A model generated the notes under the pieces. It did not search any database. It had not been told where the DNA came from and was given only the letters and a program-made list of their open reading frames with translations. A stretch of 35,203 nucleotides of DNA from Butyrivibrio sp. VCD2006 (GTDB lineage: Bacteria > Bacillota > Clostridia > Lachnospirales > Lachnospiraceae). Both the position numbers and the translations under genes were made by a program. The DNA lies in contig NZ_AUIX01000049.1 of the NCBI RefSeq assembly GCF_000423925.1, positions 1 to 35,203 on the forward strand. The letters are read 5' to 3'. Below, piece after piece: positions 7,362 to 16,093 of this stretch (position 1 is its first letter; each line of letters starts with the position of its first letter).

Positions 7362-8355
7362 ACTCTCTTTGCTTATAACCTTCTCTAATTTTAACAATCT
7401 TTTTCCTGATAAGAAGATAATAGAAAGAAGGTAAGTATCTATAAAGCATTGTTTTATTCTTTTCTTTATTATCAACTATATAGCAACGGTTTTCATCATA
7501 AATACATATCCACTTCCTATATAATTGCCTAGCCATGCCTTTATCAGTAAAAAAGTAAACTTCCGAAATTATACGACTCATTCTATTGAGTTCCTTACAT
7601 AACAACTTAGAACGATATACCTCTCCAAATGAGTCTTTAAGAGAGTCATATTGATAAATAAGGGAGTCTATCCAATCAAAATAGAATTTTCCTTCTCTAG
7701 CTGCCATTATGCTATTAGATCTTTGTCTATAATAATATAGTTCTTCATCTACATAACATGCATTCATTCCCTTCTTCATAAGATCACTAATAAACAAAGA
7801 ATCTTCATTATACTTTCCTGGCAAAAATCTAGTATTCCCGATTATGCTTCTATCAAAAATTGTTCCATGAACATATATATAAGGTGCCATAAAATCTGAT
7901 AAAAACATATAAGCATACTCTTCATTACTAAGAGTATTTTCACTAATTTGCTGTATCCTATAATTTTTTTTATCAATTTTATCATAAAAAGCAAACAGTC
8001 TACATTTTGAAATACTCGTCTTATGATTCTTTATCGAATTATATAAACATTCTGCTAAACAAGGATGTATTACATCATCTGAATCTACAAATATTATATA
8101 TTCCCCCATTGAAATATCTATTCCAACGTTTCGCGAAACAGATACTCCTTCATTCTCTTTATGTAACACCCTAATACGAGAATCTTTACCAGCCCAAATA
8201 TCACATATATCACCACTCTTATCAGTTGATCCATCATCAATAAGTATTATTTCTAAATTTTGGTATGATTGATCAACAACACTGGAAACGCATTCATCGA
8301 TATATTGTTCCACATTATATACCGGAACAATAATGCTTATTATTTCACTCTCCAA
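7333..8355 (-). CDS. GT2 family glycosyltransferase
   Basis: This 340-residue GT-A fold enzyme shows S-I-I-V-P-V-Y-N-V-E at the N-terminus, D-D-G-S-T-D near residue 41 and V-D-S-D-D (the D-x-D metal site) near residue 93. The start codon is TTG at 8355, set by AGGAGAG (8365-8371) ten bases upstream; no in-frame ATG fits. It begins 6 bp after the preceding GT2 gene, whose stop lies inside that RBS region. Its C-terminal half is the closest match in the window to the deleted gene at 2419-2988. It presumably adds one residue of the EPS repeat unit on the cytoplasmic side. Confidence 0.85.
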   Translation of the reverse strand: MESEIISIIVPVYNVEQYIDECVSSVVDQSYQNLEIILIDDGSTDKSGDICDIWAGKDSRIRVLHKENEGVSVSRNVGIDISMGEYIIFVDSDDVIHPCLAECLYNSIKNHKTSISKCRLFAFYDKIDKKNYRIQQISENTLSNEEYAYMFLSDFMAPYIYVHGTIFDRSIIGNTRFLPGKYNEDSLFISDLMKKGMNACYVDEELYYYRQRSNSIMAAREGKFYFDWIDSLIYQYDSLKDSFGEVYRSKLLCKELNRMSRIISEVYFFTDKGMARQLYRKWICIYDENRCYIVDNKEKNKTMLYRYLPSFYYLLIRKKIVKIREGYKQREYDEKNTKNP

Positions 8356-8361
8356 AACTTG

Positions 8362-9414
8362 CTACTCTCCTAAAACCTCTATAGTAATATTATATAATCT
8401 ATCCTTAATATCTTCATACGTAATAGTATTTGAAATGTATTTCAATTTGTTATCATTTGGATTTCTTTTTCTGCCAATTTTTTTAATTTTTTTATAAAAC
8501 TGAATAGCAATTTCAATCATAACTTTATACGTCATATATGGATAATTATTACATTTTCTACAAATCTGTTTAAATAAGATTCTATTTTCATTTATAAGCT
8601 TTTTAGATTCAGCATCTTCCATATTCCTATCCAGAATGCAAGACGCTACATATTGACGCACTATAGTTTTCATCAAATAGTCTTTATCTTCGTCATACTT
8701 AGTTGTCTCGTATAGATCCCAAAAAACAAGCATTTTTATATTACTCAAAACATGAATATTCCAGGTATGTGTATTACTTTTAGGATTATTCCTCATCAAA
8801 TAAAACGCCATATTGTTATCAACTGCTATATTTTGCGTATTTGATGCTGTGAGATATCTAAAAGCAGACTCAATATCCTGTCTTTGATACTCATAGAATC
8901 TAATTCCATGCTCATCCAAAAACTTCTTTCTATACAAACATGACCAAAACTCAAGTGGACTCATATGATGTTTAACATCCCTAACTGCATTTTCCCTATA
9001 AACTGATAAAGTCAAATCAAAATTAGTAATGAGCCTCGGAGTCCAAATAATATCAATACCATCGCGTTCATATTTATGCAGCTTTGAAACATAGTTATCA
9101 TCAATCACATCATGAAGATAAAGATCATCACTATCAAGAAAAGCTATCCATTTACCTCTAGCTTTACTTATTCCTACATTTCTTGCATGGCCAGTTCCAC
9201 CATTCTCTATCTTTATATATTGGAACTTTTCTCCAATATATTTAGCACATATTTTTTCTGTATTATCATTAGAACCATCATCGACAAGTATTATTTCAAT
9301 GCAATTTGCTGATTGAGCCAATACAGATTGTATTCCTGTCTCTACAAAAGCCGCAGAATTATAGCTTGGTATTATAACTGAAACATATATATCTGCATTT
9401 TCATTACTATTCAT
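8362..9414 (-). CDS. GT2 family glycosyltransferase
   Basis: The protein has about 350 residues, with V-S-V-I-I-P-S-Y-N-S at the start, D-D-G-S-N-D near residue 46 and L-D-S-D-D-L near residue 92, the nucleotide-sugar and metal sites of GT2 enzymes. The C-terminal 150 residues are Lys-rich and poorly conserved. I chose the ATG at 9414, with TGAGG six bases before it; an ATG at 9420 and a TTG at 9426 are also in frame. A 72-98 bp gap separates it from the gene upstream, one of the larger gaps of the run. Sugar specificity cannot be read from sequence. Confidence 0.85.
   Translation of the reverse strand: MNSNENADIYVSVIIPSYNSAAFVETGIQSVLAQSANCIEIILVDDGSNDNTEKICAKYIGEKFQYIKIENGGTGHARNVGISKARGKWIAFLDSDDLYLHDVIDDNYVSKLHKYERDGIDIIWTPRLITNFDLTLSVYRENAVRDVKHHMSPLEFWSCLYRKKFLDEHGIRFYEYQRQDIESAFRYLTASNTQNIAVDNNMAFYLMRNNPKSNTHTWNIHVLSNIKMLVFWDLYETTKYDEDKDYLMKTIVRQYVASCILDRNMEDAESKKLINENRILFKQICRKCNNYPYMTYKVMIEIAIQFYKKIKKIGRKRNPNDNKLKYISNTITYEDIKDRLYNITIEVLGE
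8365..8371 (-). promoter_or_regulatory. RBS that fixes a TTG start
   Basis: AGGAGAG on the - strand precedes the TTG at 8355 by 10 nt, within the 3' end of the upstream gene. It is the basis for choosing the TTG start of the GT2 gene at 7333-8355. Confidence 0.6.
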
Positions 9415-9498
9415 TTTCATCCTCAATCCAAAATATTTATTCTAAATCTTCCCACACCATAAATGTGCGAACCTCTTTTTCGGTATGAGAAGCTTTAG

Positions 9499-10584
9499 TT
9501 AGTATTTATTTAACAGCGTACGTATTTTATCAAATACTCTTTCACAATTATCTTTATCTATATACTTAAAATATTCATCAACATGTTCTCTATATTTTTC
9601 CTCCATACGACAGCCTTCATCAATAAGCCCCAAAATGGCTGATTTTAGGTCATCATAATCAGTAATCACAGGCCCAAATCCATGATTCTCATAGTCAAAT
9701 AATCCTAAAGACACGAAAGGATTCCCCTCATAAAACTGATTCTGATCAAATTGAAAATATATAATAGGTTTATACATGTATACGCAGTCGCTTATTGCGG
9801 ATGAATAATCTGTTACCATCAAAGAAACTTCTTCAAAAAGTTTGTTATATGTATCTGTATAGAAGTAATTCTCATCTACCTCAGAAAAGAAGTGCTTATG
9901 CCTCAACACTTCAGGATGAAGCTTAAAATATAGTTTATATCCTCTCCTCGATATTTCTTCCCTTAATTCTTCATCTTTGATAATCCTATCAAGCATTTTA
10001 TAATAACGAGATTCTTTTAGCACATCTTCATTCAATCCTGATAATGACGCTCTCCATGAAAATACTGCTATGACTTTGTTTCCATCTTTACACTTTAGAT
10101 AATCAAATCTTGGGAGTCCTGTGAGCCAGACATGATCCTCGCTAACACCACCTCTTATCAGCTGTTCACGTTCCATATCAGAGACAGTGATTATATAAAA
10201 ATTCTTATGATTTACAGGCTTAATCATCTTCGAAATATCACTGTATGCAACTCCGTGCTGTAAAAATATCTGTGGAGTTTCAATATGATTCTCCATATGA
10301 AAAAGCTGTGAACTGCAATGACAATCGCTAATACAGAGAAGCAGCTTATATTTCAGTGAACGCATGTCGACAACATTTCCTATTTTGCTGATTCGATCAT
10401 AATCCTCACTGTCTTTTCTTATAGCAAATACAGCATTGACAGCCTTAGACTGCAGGTATTTAAAAAAAGCCTCGCCATTATCCCCGGCAGATCCTTCCCT
10501 GTCACTTATAAGCCACACGTGTTTTCTATAAAATAACCTGCCTATGATCCTTGCAGTCTTAAATAAAATCTGTCTTGCTTTCAT
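9499..10584 (-). CDS. CDP-glycerol glycerophosphotransferase family protein
   Basis: The protein is 361 residues long and is the intact paralogue of the pseudogene at 4013-4801. Typical motifs are W-L-I-S-D-R near residue 24, I-F-L-Q-H-G-V, G-L-P-R-F-D-Y and, near the C-terminus, V-T-D-Y-S-S-A-I-S-D. Family members (TagB/TagF-like) transfer glycerol phosphate or related polyol phosphates from a CDP donor onto a lipid-linked glycan, so the polymer may carry a phosphodiester-linked substituent. The start is the ATG at 10584, with AGGGGAAG upstream; the further upstream ATG at 10602 overlaps that RBS, and the pseudogene aligns from the same Met. It sits among GT2 genes in the EPS run. Confidence 0.85.
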   Translation of the reverse strand: MKARQILFKTARIIGRLFYRKHVWLISDREGSAGDNGEAFFKYLQSKAVNAVFAIRKDSEDYDRISKIGNVVDMRSLKYKLLLCISDCHCSSQLFHMENHIETPQIFLQHGVAYSDISKMIKPVNHKNFYIITVSDMEREQLIRGGVSEDHVWLTGLPRFDYLKCKDGNKVIAVFSWRASLSGLNEDVLKESRYYKMLDRIIKDEELREEISRRGYKLYFKLHPEVLRHKHFFSEVDENYFYTDTYNKLFEEVSLMVTDYSSAISDCVYMYKPIIYFQFDQNQFYEGNPFVSLGLFDYENHGFGPVITDYDDLKSAILGLIDEGCRMEEKYREHVDEYFKYIDKDNCERVFDKIRTLLNKY

Positions 10585-10629
10585 ATACTGACTTCCCCTC
10601 ATTCATCAGTTATATGTGTCTTTTAAACC

Positions 10630-11640
10630 TTATCTATTGATGTGCTCCAAAAACGTGTACATCCGTATTATTGCTGCAGCATTCCTTGTGAGTACAAGCT
10701 GCCTGATTATTACCTTTCTTATTCTTTCAAGCCTGGATATGCGAACAGCACTCCTGAATATATCCTCATCACATATCGCTCTTATGGTTCTCTTTTTCTC
10801 TTCGAACGATAATTCCTTCCGCAAACTTATCTGCTTTAGGTTTGTGTTTACAAGCGTCACATATAAATTGCTGAACTTAAGAATCTGAGCATCATTGTCA
10901 GCAAACATTCTGCAGTAATCCATAGCATTCTTGTAAAACCTTGTAACAGAGGCAAAATAGCCATCCATATACTTTGTTATAAGACTTCCTGAGCTCCTAA
11001 CATAATATGAGTAGTACATGTTGTTATTCACAACTATCTTTTCTGCATACTGAAGCATTTTTGATGCAAATATTATGTCCTCATAGATAGGAAACTCCGG
11101 CAAAAATCGCAGGCTGTTATCTATAAGAAAGCTCCTCTTGTACATTTTATTCCAAGGTGCATTAAACACCTCATGGTCAATTGTCGTATTAAGAAAGCTG
11201 TCAAAGAACTGCTTTTTATCACCGATGAAATCCTTGCCTACCAGATTGTCTTTTTTCTCACCGGTATCAACATTGAAATACCAGAAGCAAAACATAACCA
11301 CATCAGCATCATTACTCTCAGCAAGCTTGATGTTATCTTCTACCAGTGACTCAGTAATATCATCATCTACGTCGTAGTAAAGAACATAATCTCCTGTGGC
11401 TTTATCCGTACCGGCATTCCTGGCGGAGCTAAGGCCTCCGTTCGCTTTATGAACAACAACAAATCTTGGATCCCTGGAAGCATAATAATCACATTTTTCA
11501 GGTGTTTTATCTGTGCTTCCATCATCAACGATAATAAATTCAAGATTTTCATAAGTCTGCGCAAGAAGATTTTTTGCGCATCTGTCTATATATTTTTCCC
11601 CATTATATACAGGGACAATAATGCTAACTTTTTTACTCAT
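10630..11640 (-). CDS. GT2 family glycosyltransferase
   Basis: The 336-residue enzyme starts V-S-I-I-V-P-V-Y-N-G-E-K-Y-I, with V-D-D-G-S-T-D near residue 39 and Y-Y-D-V-D-D-D near residue 90 in place of the more usual D-S-D-D; the D-x-D spacing is kept. The C-terminal third is helical and Arg-rich. It follows the histidine kinase gene after 24 bp, so it is probably co-transcribed with the two-component genes. Its role is one sugar transfer in repeat-unit assembly; the acceptor is unknown. Confidence 0.85.
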   Translation of the reverse strand: MSKKVSIIVPVYNGEKYIDRCAKNLLAQTYENLEFIIVDDGSTDKTPEKCDYYASRDPRFVVVHKANGGLSSARNAGTDKATGDYVLYYDVDDDITESLVEDNIKLAESNDADVVMFCFWYFNVDTGEKKDNLVGKDFIGDKKQFFDSFLNTTIDHEVFNAPWNKMYKRSFLIDNSLRFLPEFPIYEDIIFASKMLQYAEKIVVNNNMYYSYYVRSSGSLITKYMDGYFASVTRFYKNAMDYCRMFADNDAQILKFSNLYVTLVNTNLKQISLRKELSFEEKKRTIRAICDEDIFRSAVRISRLERIRKVIIRQLVLTRNAAAIIRMYTFLEHINR

Positions 11641-11664
11641 CTTATCTATCCAAATCGTAATTAT

Positions 11665-12480
11665 TTAAAGAAAAACGGTAAATCTACTGCCCTTCCCAAG
11701 TGTACTTTCACATGTAATTTTTCCGCCATGGAATTCAACAATGCGCTTTGTAATTGCAAGCCCAAGGCCACTACTGGAATCATCTTTTGGTGTTCTGGCA
11801 TTAGACACTTTATATGTCCTGTCAAAAATATATGGGATAGACTCTTTTGGTATCCCATATCCGGTATCCTCAACATAGAAAAAAGCTCCATCGCTATTCT
11901 GACCAGCTCCCAATGTTATTTTTGACCCTTTATCTGAATACTTTCTTGCATTAGTAAACAGATTGTCCAATACTCTCTCAAATTTTGATATATCAATATG
12001 AACCACTACATCCAAATCATCGGGTACATCCAGAACAAAATCATAGTCCTTATACTTATCATCAATTTCCAAAGCGAAGAAATACTCTTCAAGAAACTGT
12101 GCCAGTGGAATATCTTCCAAATTGAATTCTTCACGCCCACTATCTATACAGGTCATGTAGTATAAATCCTGAATCATAACTTCAAGAGTCTTTGTCCGTG
12201 CATCAAGCAGCTTTACCAAAGAATTCATTTCCTCTCCGGTGCTGCCACACTCAGGATCATCTCTCTTCAGTTTTATATAATCAATAGTACTACGTATAGC
12301 TGTAAGCGGGGCTCTTAGATCATGAGATATGTTTTCCAGCATAGCTGTACGTTCATTCTCTGTTCTCTTAAGCTTTGTATTTGCTTCTATCAACTGTCTT
12401 GATAACTGAGCTATTGTGTCTGAATTGACATCAGGCTGCTCAAATTTTCGTTTGCTTATCATCTTTCCACCAATGTCCAT
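11665..12480 (-). CDS. Sensor histidine kinase without membrane segments
   Basis: The 271-residue protein has a HisKA domain with N-I-S-H-D-L-R-A-P-L (phospho-acceptor His53) and a HATPase_c domain with N-box N-L-F-T-N-A-R-K-Y, G1 box E-D-T-G-Y-G-I and G2 box S-S-G-L-G-L-A-I. Before His53 there is only a short charged helix (residues 20-47, probably coiled coil) and no transmembrane or PAS domain, so it must be cytoplasmic and take its signal from a partner. Its gene follows the response regulator after 16 bp and the exporter gene before that. Neighbours suggest it senses export or precursor state, or EPS status; this is inference. Confidence 0.85.
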   Translation of the reverse strand: MDIGGKMISKRKFEQPDVNSDTIAQLSRQLIEANTKLKRTENERTAMLENISHDLRAPLTAIRSTIDYIKLKRDDPECGSTGEEMNSLVKLLDARTKTLEVMIQDLYYMTCIDSGREEFNLEDIPLAQFLEEYFFALEIDDKYKDYDFVLDVPDDLDVVVHIDISKFERVLDNLFTNARKYSDKGSKITLGAGQNSDGAFFYVEDTGYGIPKESIPYIFDRTYKVSNARTPKDDSSSGLGLAITKRIVEFHGGKITCESTLGKGSRFTVFL

Positions 12481-12496
12481 TAATGAACAAAAAGTT

Positions 12497-13189
12497 TTAC
12501 TTTGGTATTACAAGCTTATAACCCTTGGACCATATGGTCTCTATCAGGCTATCAACACCTGTCTGCTTCTCAATCTTCTTTCTTAATCTGGATACATTGA
12601 CCATAACATTTCTGCGGTCACTTTCCACGTAATTTCCCCAAAGCTTCTTTCCGATTTCCTCAAATGATATTTCCTTTCCCGCATTCTGTGCAAGGAATAA
12701 CATAAGGTCATATTCTTTATTGGATATAAATATTTCCTGATCATTATAAAAAAGCTTATGGAGTTCAAGGTTAATAAAAAATGGGTTCATATCTATAAAC
12801 ATAGTACCCTGATCCTGAACATTTTTATTTGAACTTCTCCTTATATGAGCCTGTATACGAACATAAACCTCTCTAAGGCTGTAGGGCTTTTCTATGTAGT
12901 CGTCCGCTCCTGCTTCGAAGCCCTCAATTTTATCATCCTCTGAAACCTTTCCCGACAGAAACAAAACCGGAGCAGTAGATTTTTCTCTGATCTTTGTGCA
13001 AACGGAAAATCCATCCATATCAGGTAGCATTACATCCAGAAGAATACAATCAGGCTTAAAGACCTTCGCAAGCTCAAGACCTTTCTGCGCTCTGTCTGCA
13101 ACCTCAACATAGCACCCCTTCTCCTCAAAATATTTCTTATTAATATCCAGAACCTCAGTATCATCATCGATCATCAGTATTTTAGTCAT
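12497..13189 (-). CDS. OmpR/PhoB-family response regulator
   Basis: The 230-residue protein has a receiver domain (1-120) with acidic D8-D9-D10, phospho-acceptor D52 in L-L-D-V-M-L-P and a conserved Lys in E-K-P-Y, then a winged-helix Trans_reg_C domain (about 130-229) ending W-S-K-G-Y-K. Its ATG overlaps the exporter's stop by 4 bp (ATGA), so it is translationally coupled to the exporter, and it is followed by its kinase. Likely targets are promoters in this locus; the inverted repeats at 154-183 are candidates, but no direct-repeat OmpR-type site was confirmed. Confidence 0.9.
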   Translation of the reverse strand: MTKILMIDDDTEVLDINKKYFEEKGCYVEVADRAQKGLELAKVFKPDCILLDVMLPDMDGFSVCTKIREKSTAPVLFLSGKVSEDDKIEGFEAGADDYIEKPYSLREVYVRIQAHIRRSSNKNVQDQGTMFIDMNPFFINLELHKLFYNDQEIFISNKEYDLMLFLAQNAGKEISFEEIGKKLWGNYVESDRRNVMVNVSRLRKKIEKQTGVDSLIETIWSKGYKLVIPK

Positions 13190-14880
13190 ATAGCTTCCCT
13201 CATTTTTTTATCTACAATCTGAATCTCTCTGTCGCAGTATTGAAGCACCGATCTTCTATGAGTAATAAGAAGACACGTCGGCGCAGGACTCCATTTTCTT
13301 ACGCCCTCAAGAACTCTAAGCTCAGTACTCTCATCAAGAGATGATGTAGCTTCATCAAGAATAAGAAATGGTGCTTTCCTTATAAGCGCACGGGCAATGG
13401 CAATACGCTGTGCCTGTCCCTCCGAAATACCTACACCCTTTTCTCCTATGACTGTATCTATACCATTAGGTAACTCCTTGATAAAGTCCTCGGCTGCTGA
13501 ACTTCTCACAGCTTCCATAAGCTCTTCTTCCGTGGCATCCTTCTTTCCCATAAGGATATTCTCTCTTATTGTTCCACTGAAAAGAGTGTTGCCCTGCGGA
13601 ACATAGGCTATGAAATCTCTGGCATCAGGGCTTGCATCCATGCTTTCACCATTCTGATTATAAAATGTAATCTTACCCTGCATATTCTTGGTAAACGCCA
13701 TTATGAGACGCACAAGTGTCGTCTTACCGATTCCTGATTTACCGACTATGGCAGTAAACTCACCCGGTTTAAACTCTATGCTGGCATTATCTAAAACAAG
13801 CTCATCCGTGTATCCAAAAGATACATTCGTGACCTTAACTCCGATATTCTCGGGAGTTATTCTATTATCCGTATATTCCTCCTTGGGAAGTTCCTGAATT
13901 TCAATTATACGGCCTGCAGAAGCAAGCATAGATATCAGTTTCGGAACCATCTGGGCAAGGTTTATGATAGGTGCCTGTATTCTGTTAACAAGCTGCAGGA
14001 AAACTGTCATGGTACCATAAGTGATCACTTTATTAGCAATACATATAGCTCCCCATGAGAACGCCACAACATATCCCAGCTGAAAAGACAGTCCCATAGC
14101 AGCAGATGCATACATGTTGGTTCTGTTCTTCTTAAATACCCAGTATATCCTCTCGTCCCTAAGCTTAGTTAATCTGTCTTCAGAATAATCCTCCAAGCAG
14201 AATGACTTTTCAATAAGGATATTCGCAAGACTCTCCTGCATGAAAGAACGATATTTTGATTCTGTCTGTTGAACCTTAACAGTGAGATACTTTAGTTTTC
14301 TTCCAAGCCATATACTTGCGATCATCGCGATAGGTGCAACCATCAGTGCAAAAAGTGCAAGTCTAAAATCATAGTAAGCAAGTGTAAAGAAGGTTACCAG
14401 AAGTTCTACAATAAGTCTTAGCACAGTAGGTATCGTATGAGCGATACCATCCGAAACCGCACCTACATCACTTGTAAGTCTGGTCATTAGATCACCGGTA
14501 TGATATTTAGCTATATCAAGCCAGGTTGTATCCAGAATCCTTCTATAAACATGCTTTCTGATTCCAAACCCAAACTTCTCGTATACAACGACAGAAATCA
14601 GATTGCTTATTATGCTTAGTGCCTGCGAAGAAAATATCACCAGAACATATAGTGCAATAATCGTCCATAGTTCCGAAATATTGCCACCTGTAGCTTTATC
14701 AATCATCTGTTTGCCGATCAGAGCCATGCCGACTGTTAAAAGCGTCGCTAAAATGTCAAATCCCATCAGCAGTGAAAGCTGCGGAATATACGGCTTTGTG
14801 TAACCAAGTATCCACTTGAGATATTCTCTTGCATCATCTCTTTTTTTCCAATAGTGCTTTATCTTTTCAACCTTACTCAT
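13186..14880 (-). CDS. ABC transporter with fused membrane and ATPase domains (lasso exporter type)
   Basis: The 564-residue half-transporter has a six-helix membrane domain (about 30-310) and an ATP-binding domain (about 340-560): Walker A G-K-S-G-I-G-K-T-T near 381-389, signature I-S-E-G-Q near 481-485 (usual L-S-G-G-Q), Walker B L-I-L-D-E-A near 503-508, and a switch His in I-T-H-R-R. It works as a dimer in the membrane. There is no C39 peptidase domain, as in lasso D proteins, which export the finished peptide and give self-immunity. Its ATG shares a base with the stop of the B2 remnant (TAATG), the usual B2-D order of lasso clusters, and it overlaps the response regulator. Glycan or lipid export is an alternative. 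Confidence 0.85.
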   Translation of the reverse strand: MSKVEKIKHYWKKRDDAREYLKWILGYTKPYIPQLSLLMGFDILATLLTVGMALIGKQMIDKATGGNISELWTIIALYVLVIFSSQALSIISNLISVVVYEKFGFGIRKHVYRRILDTTWLDIAKYHTGDLMTRLTSDVGAVSDGIAHTIPTVLRLIVELLVTFFTLAYYDFRLALFALMVAPIAMIASIWLGRKLKYLTVKVQQTESKYRSFMQESLANILIEKSFCLEDYSEDRLTKLRDERIYWVFKKNRTNMYASAAMGLSFQLGYVVAFSWGAICIANKVITYGTMTVFLQLVNRIQAPIINLAQMVPKLISMLASAGRIIEIQELPKEEYTDNRITPENIGVKVTNVSFGYTDELVLDNASIEFKPGEFTAIVGKSGIGKTTLVRLIMAFTKNMQGKITFYNQNGESMDASPDARDFIAYVPQGNTLFSGTIRENILMGKKDATEEELMEAVRSSAAEDFIKELPNGIDTVIGEKGVGISEGQAQRIAIARALIRKAPFLILDEATSSLDESTELRVLEGVRKWSPAPTCLLITHRRSVLQYCDREIQIVDKKMREAI

Positions 14881-15083
14881 TATTTAATCCTTGCCCTAAA
14901 CTTTTCTACAATTGCATAGCCATCGGCTGCGCCATTCCCCCCGGTAACATAAGCCTTACCACATCTGATCCACGCATGAGCTACCATCTTACCTGTCTCG
15001 TCCTCTTTACATCCAAGGTAAAGAGTTGACTCAATCCCCTTCTCCAAAAGAAGCTTCTGCGCAGTCAGTGCTCTCACCAGGCA
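14880..15083 (-). pseudogene. 3' remnant of lasso leader peptidase B2
   Basis: Read in the B2 frame, the text R-Y-x2-W-E-S-K-C-L-V-R-A-L-T-A-Q matches the catalytic-Cys region of lasso B2 proteins (transglutaminase-like fold, PF13471). It is followed by S-T-L-Y-L-G and the His motif A-H-A-W and ends just before the exporter. B2 cuts the leader off the precursor. Roughly the first half of a normal 140-150 residue B2 is missing and is replaced, out of frame, by the truncated cyclase at 15074-16084. The TGC for the Cys is at 15081-15083. A GTG at 15077 overlaps the cyclase stop (GTGA) and could start a 65-residue product that lacks the Cys. No intact B2 is visible in the window. Confidence 0.75.
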
Positions 15084-16084
15084 TTTACTCTCCCATCTGG
15101 CATATCGAAGCCCGGATTTTTGTATTCATATTCTTTAAGCGGAACAGAGGTGTATCCATAAAGAGTTTTATTTTCACCCTGCATAAGCTTTGCAGCAACC
15201 GTTGCAACAGATGACGAATCAAGTCCACTGCTTATAGTTGCAGCAATCCCTCCGTCAGTATCGATAGCATCTCTTACACACTCAAAAAAGACATTTCTGA
15301 AGGTCTCTCTGTATATAGGATCATAAGGATCCTTTGGCCATGATTTTGACGTCTTAAAATCACAACTGGGATCAAAATATGTTTTTGAACTATATGACCA
15401 TTTACTACCAACCGGTACTGCCTTTATATAGCATCCCCTGACTGTATGAAAGATATTATTAAATGGAGTTCTGTCTGGAAATGCATACATATATGCAGAG
15501 AATGAAGCTTCACATCCTGTTATAAACTGTTCATCATAGCCTTTATACTCAGCAGGCATTGCATTAAAAATGGGTCTTGAAAGCGTTGAGAAATAAAGCT
15601 CATCACCGCAAATACTGTAATCTACGCATCTGCATCCGGTGTGATCCGTGAAAAGATAAAACTCATTATTTTTCTTTTCATATATAGCAATAGCAAAAAG
15701 TCCCAATAGATGACTGGTAAAATCTAAGCCCCACTTTTTCCACGACTTGAAAGCCAGCTCACCATCGGGTGTTTCCATTGATACTTCAGAAAAGCCTGAT
15801 TTTTGAAGCTCGTCAACAAGCTTTTGTCTGCCATTTAGAACAACATCAGCTGTAAATACAGTTCCCTCCTTTTCATCATAAAAAGGGAGTACTTCATTTC
15901 TTGAGCGAACGTTAAAATATTGGATTCCGCAAGCAAAGAAACCATTATCAAATTCTTTTTCCTCGAATCTGTCAATAGCACACTCATTATATGGTTCCAT
16001 CATTTGACCTTTGACTTCGCTGATTCTCGAAGCCAAAGCTTCATCATTACTATTTAGCTTTATATATCCCCAGATGCCTGACAT
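15074..16084 (-). CDS. Truncated second lasso cyclase (asparagine synthetase-like)
   Basis: The 336-residue product starts M-S-G-I-W-G-Y with Ser2, like lasso cyclases, and keeps the glutaminase-fold half and the PPi loop S-S-G-L-D-S-S-S near residues 278-285. About 40 residues later, after T-S-V-P-L-K-E-Y-E-Y-K-N, it runs into foreign text and stops at V-N-A-W. A full cyclase has about 600-630 residues, so nearly all of the second half is gone. A single deletion joining cyclase and B2 explains both this end and the headless B2 remnant. A good GAGGTG RBS precedes the ATG. It follows the second kinase gene by 9 bp. It is unlikely to be active; the intact cyclase at 542-2422 may replace it. Confidence 0.8.
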   Translation of the reverse strand: MSGIWGYIKLNSNDEALASRISEVKGQMMEPYNECAIDRFEEKEFDNGFFACGIQYFNVRSRNEVLPFYDEKEGTVFTADVVLNGRQKLVDELQKSGFSEVSMETPDGELAFKSWKKWGLDFTSHLLGLFAIAIYEKKNNEFYLFTDHTGCRCVDYSICGDELYFSTLSRPIFNAMPAEYKGYDEQFITGCEASFSAYMYAFPDRTPFNNIFHTVRGCYIKAVPVGSKWSYSSKTYFDPSCDFKTSKSWPKDPYDPIYRETFRNVFFECVRDAIDTDGGIAATISSGLDSSSVATVAAKLMQGENKTLYGYTSVPLKEYEYKNPGFDMPDGRVNAW

Positions 16085-16093
16085 AATTACACC

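Noticed and set aside
11449..11925. 158-residue + strand frame over the GT2 and histidine kinase genes
   Set aside because: Both - strand genes have full family motifs here; the + strand frame has no RBS or recognisable domain.
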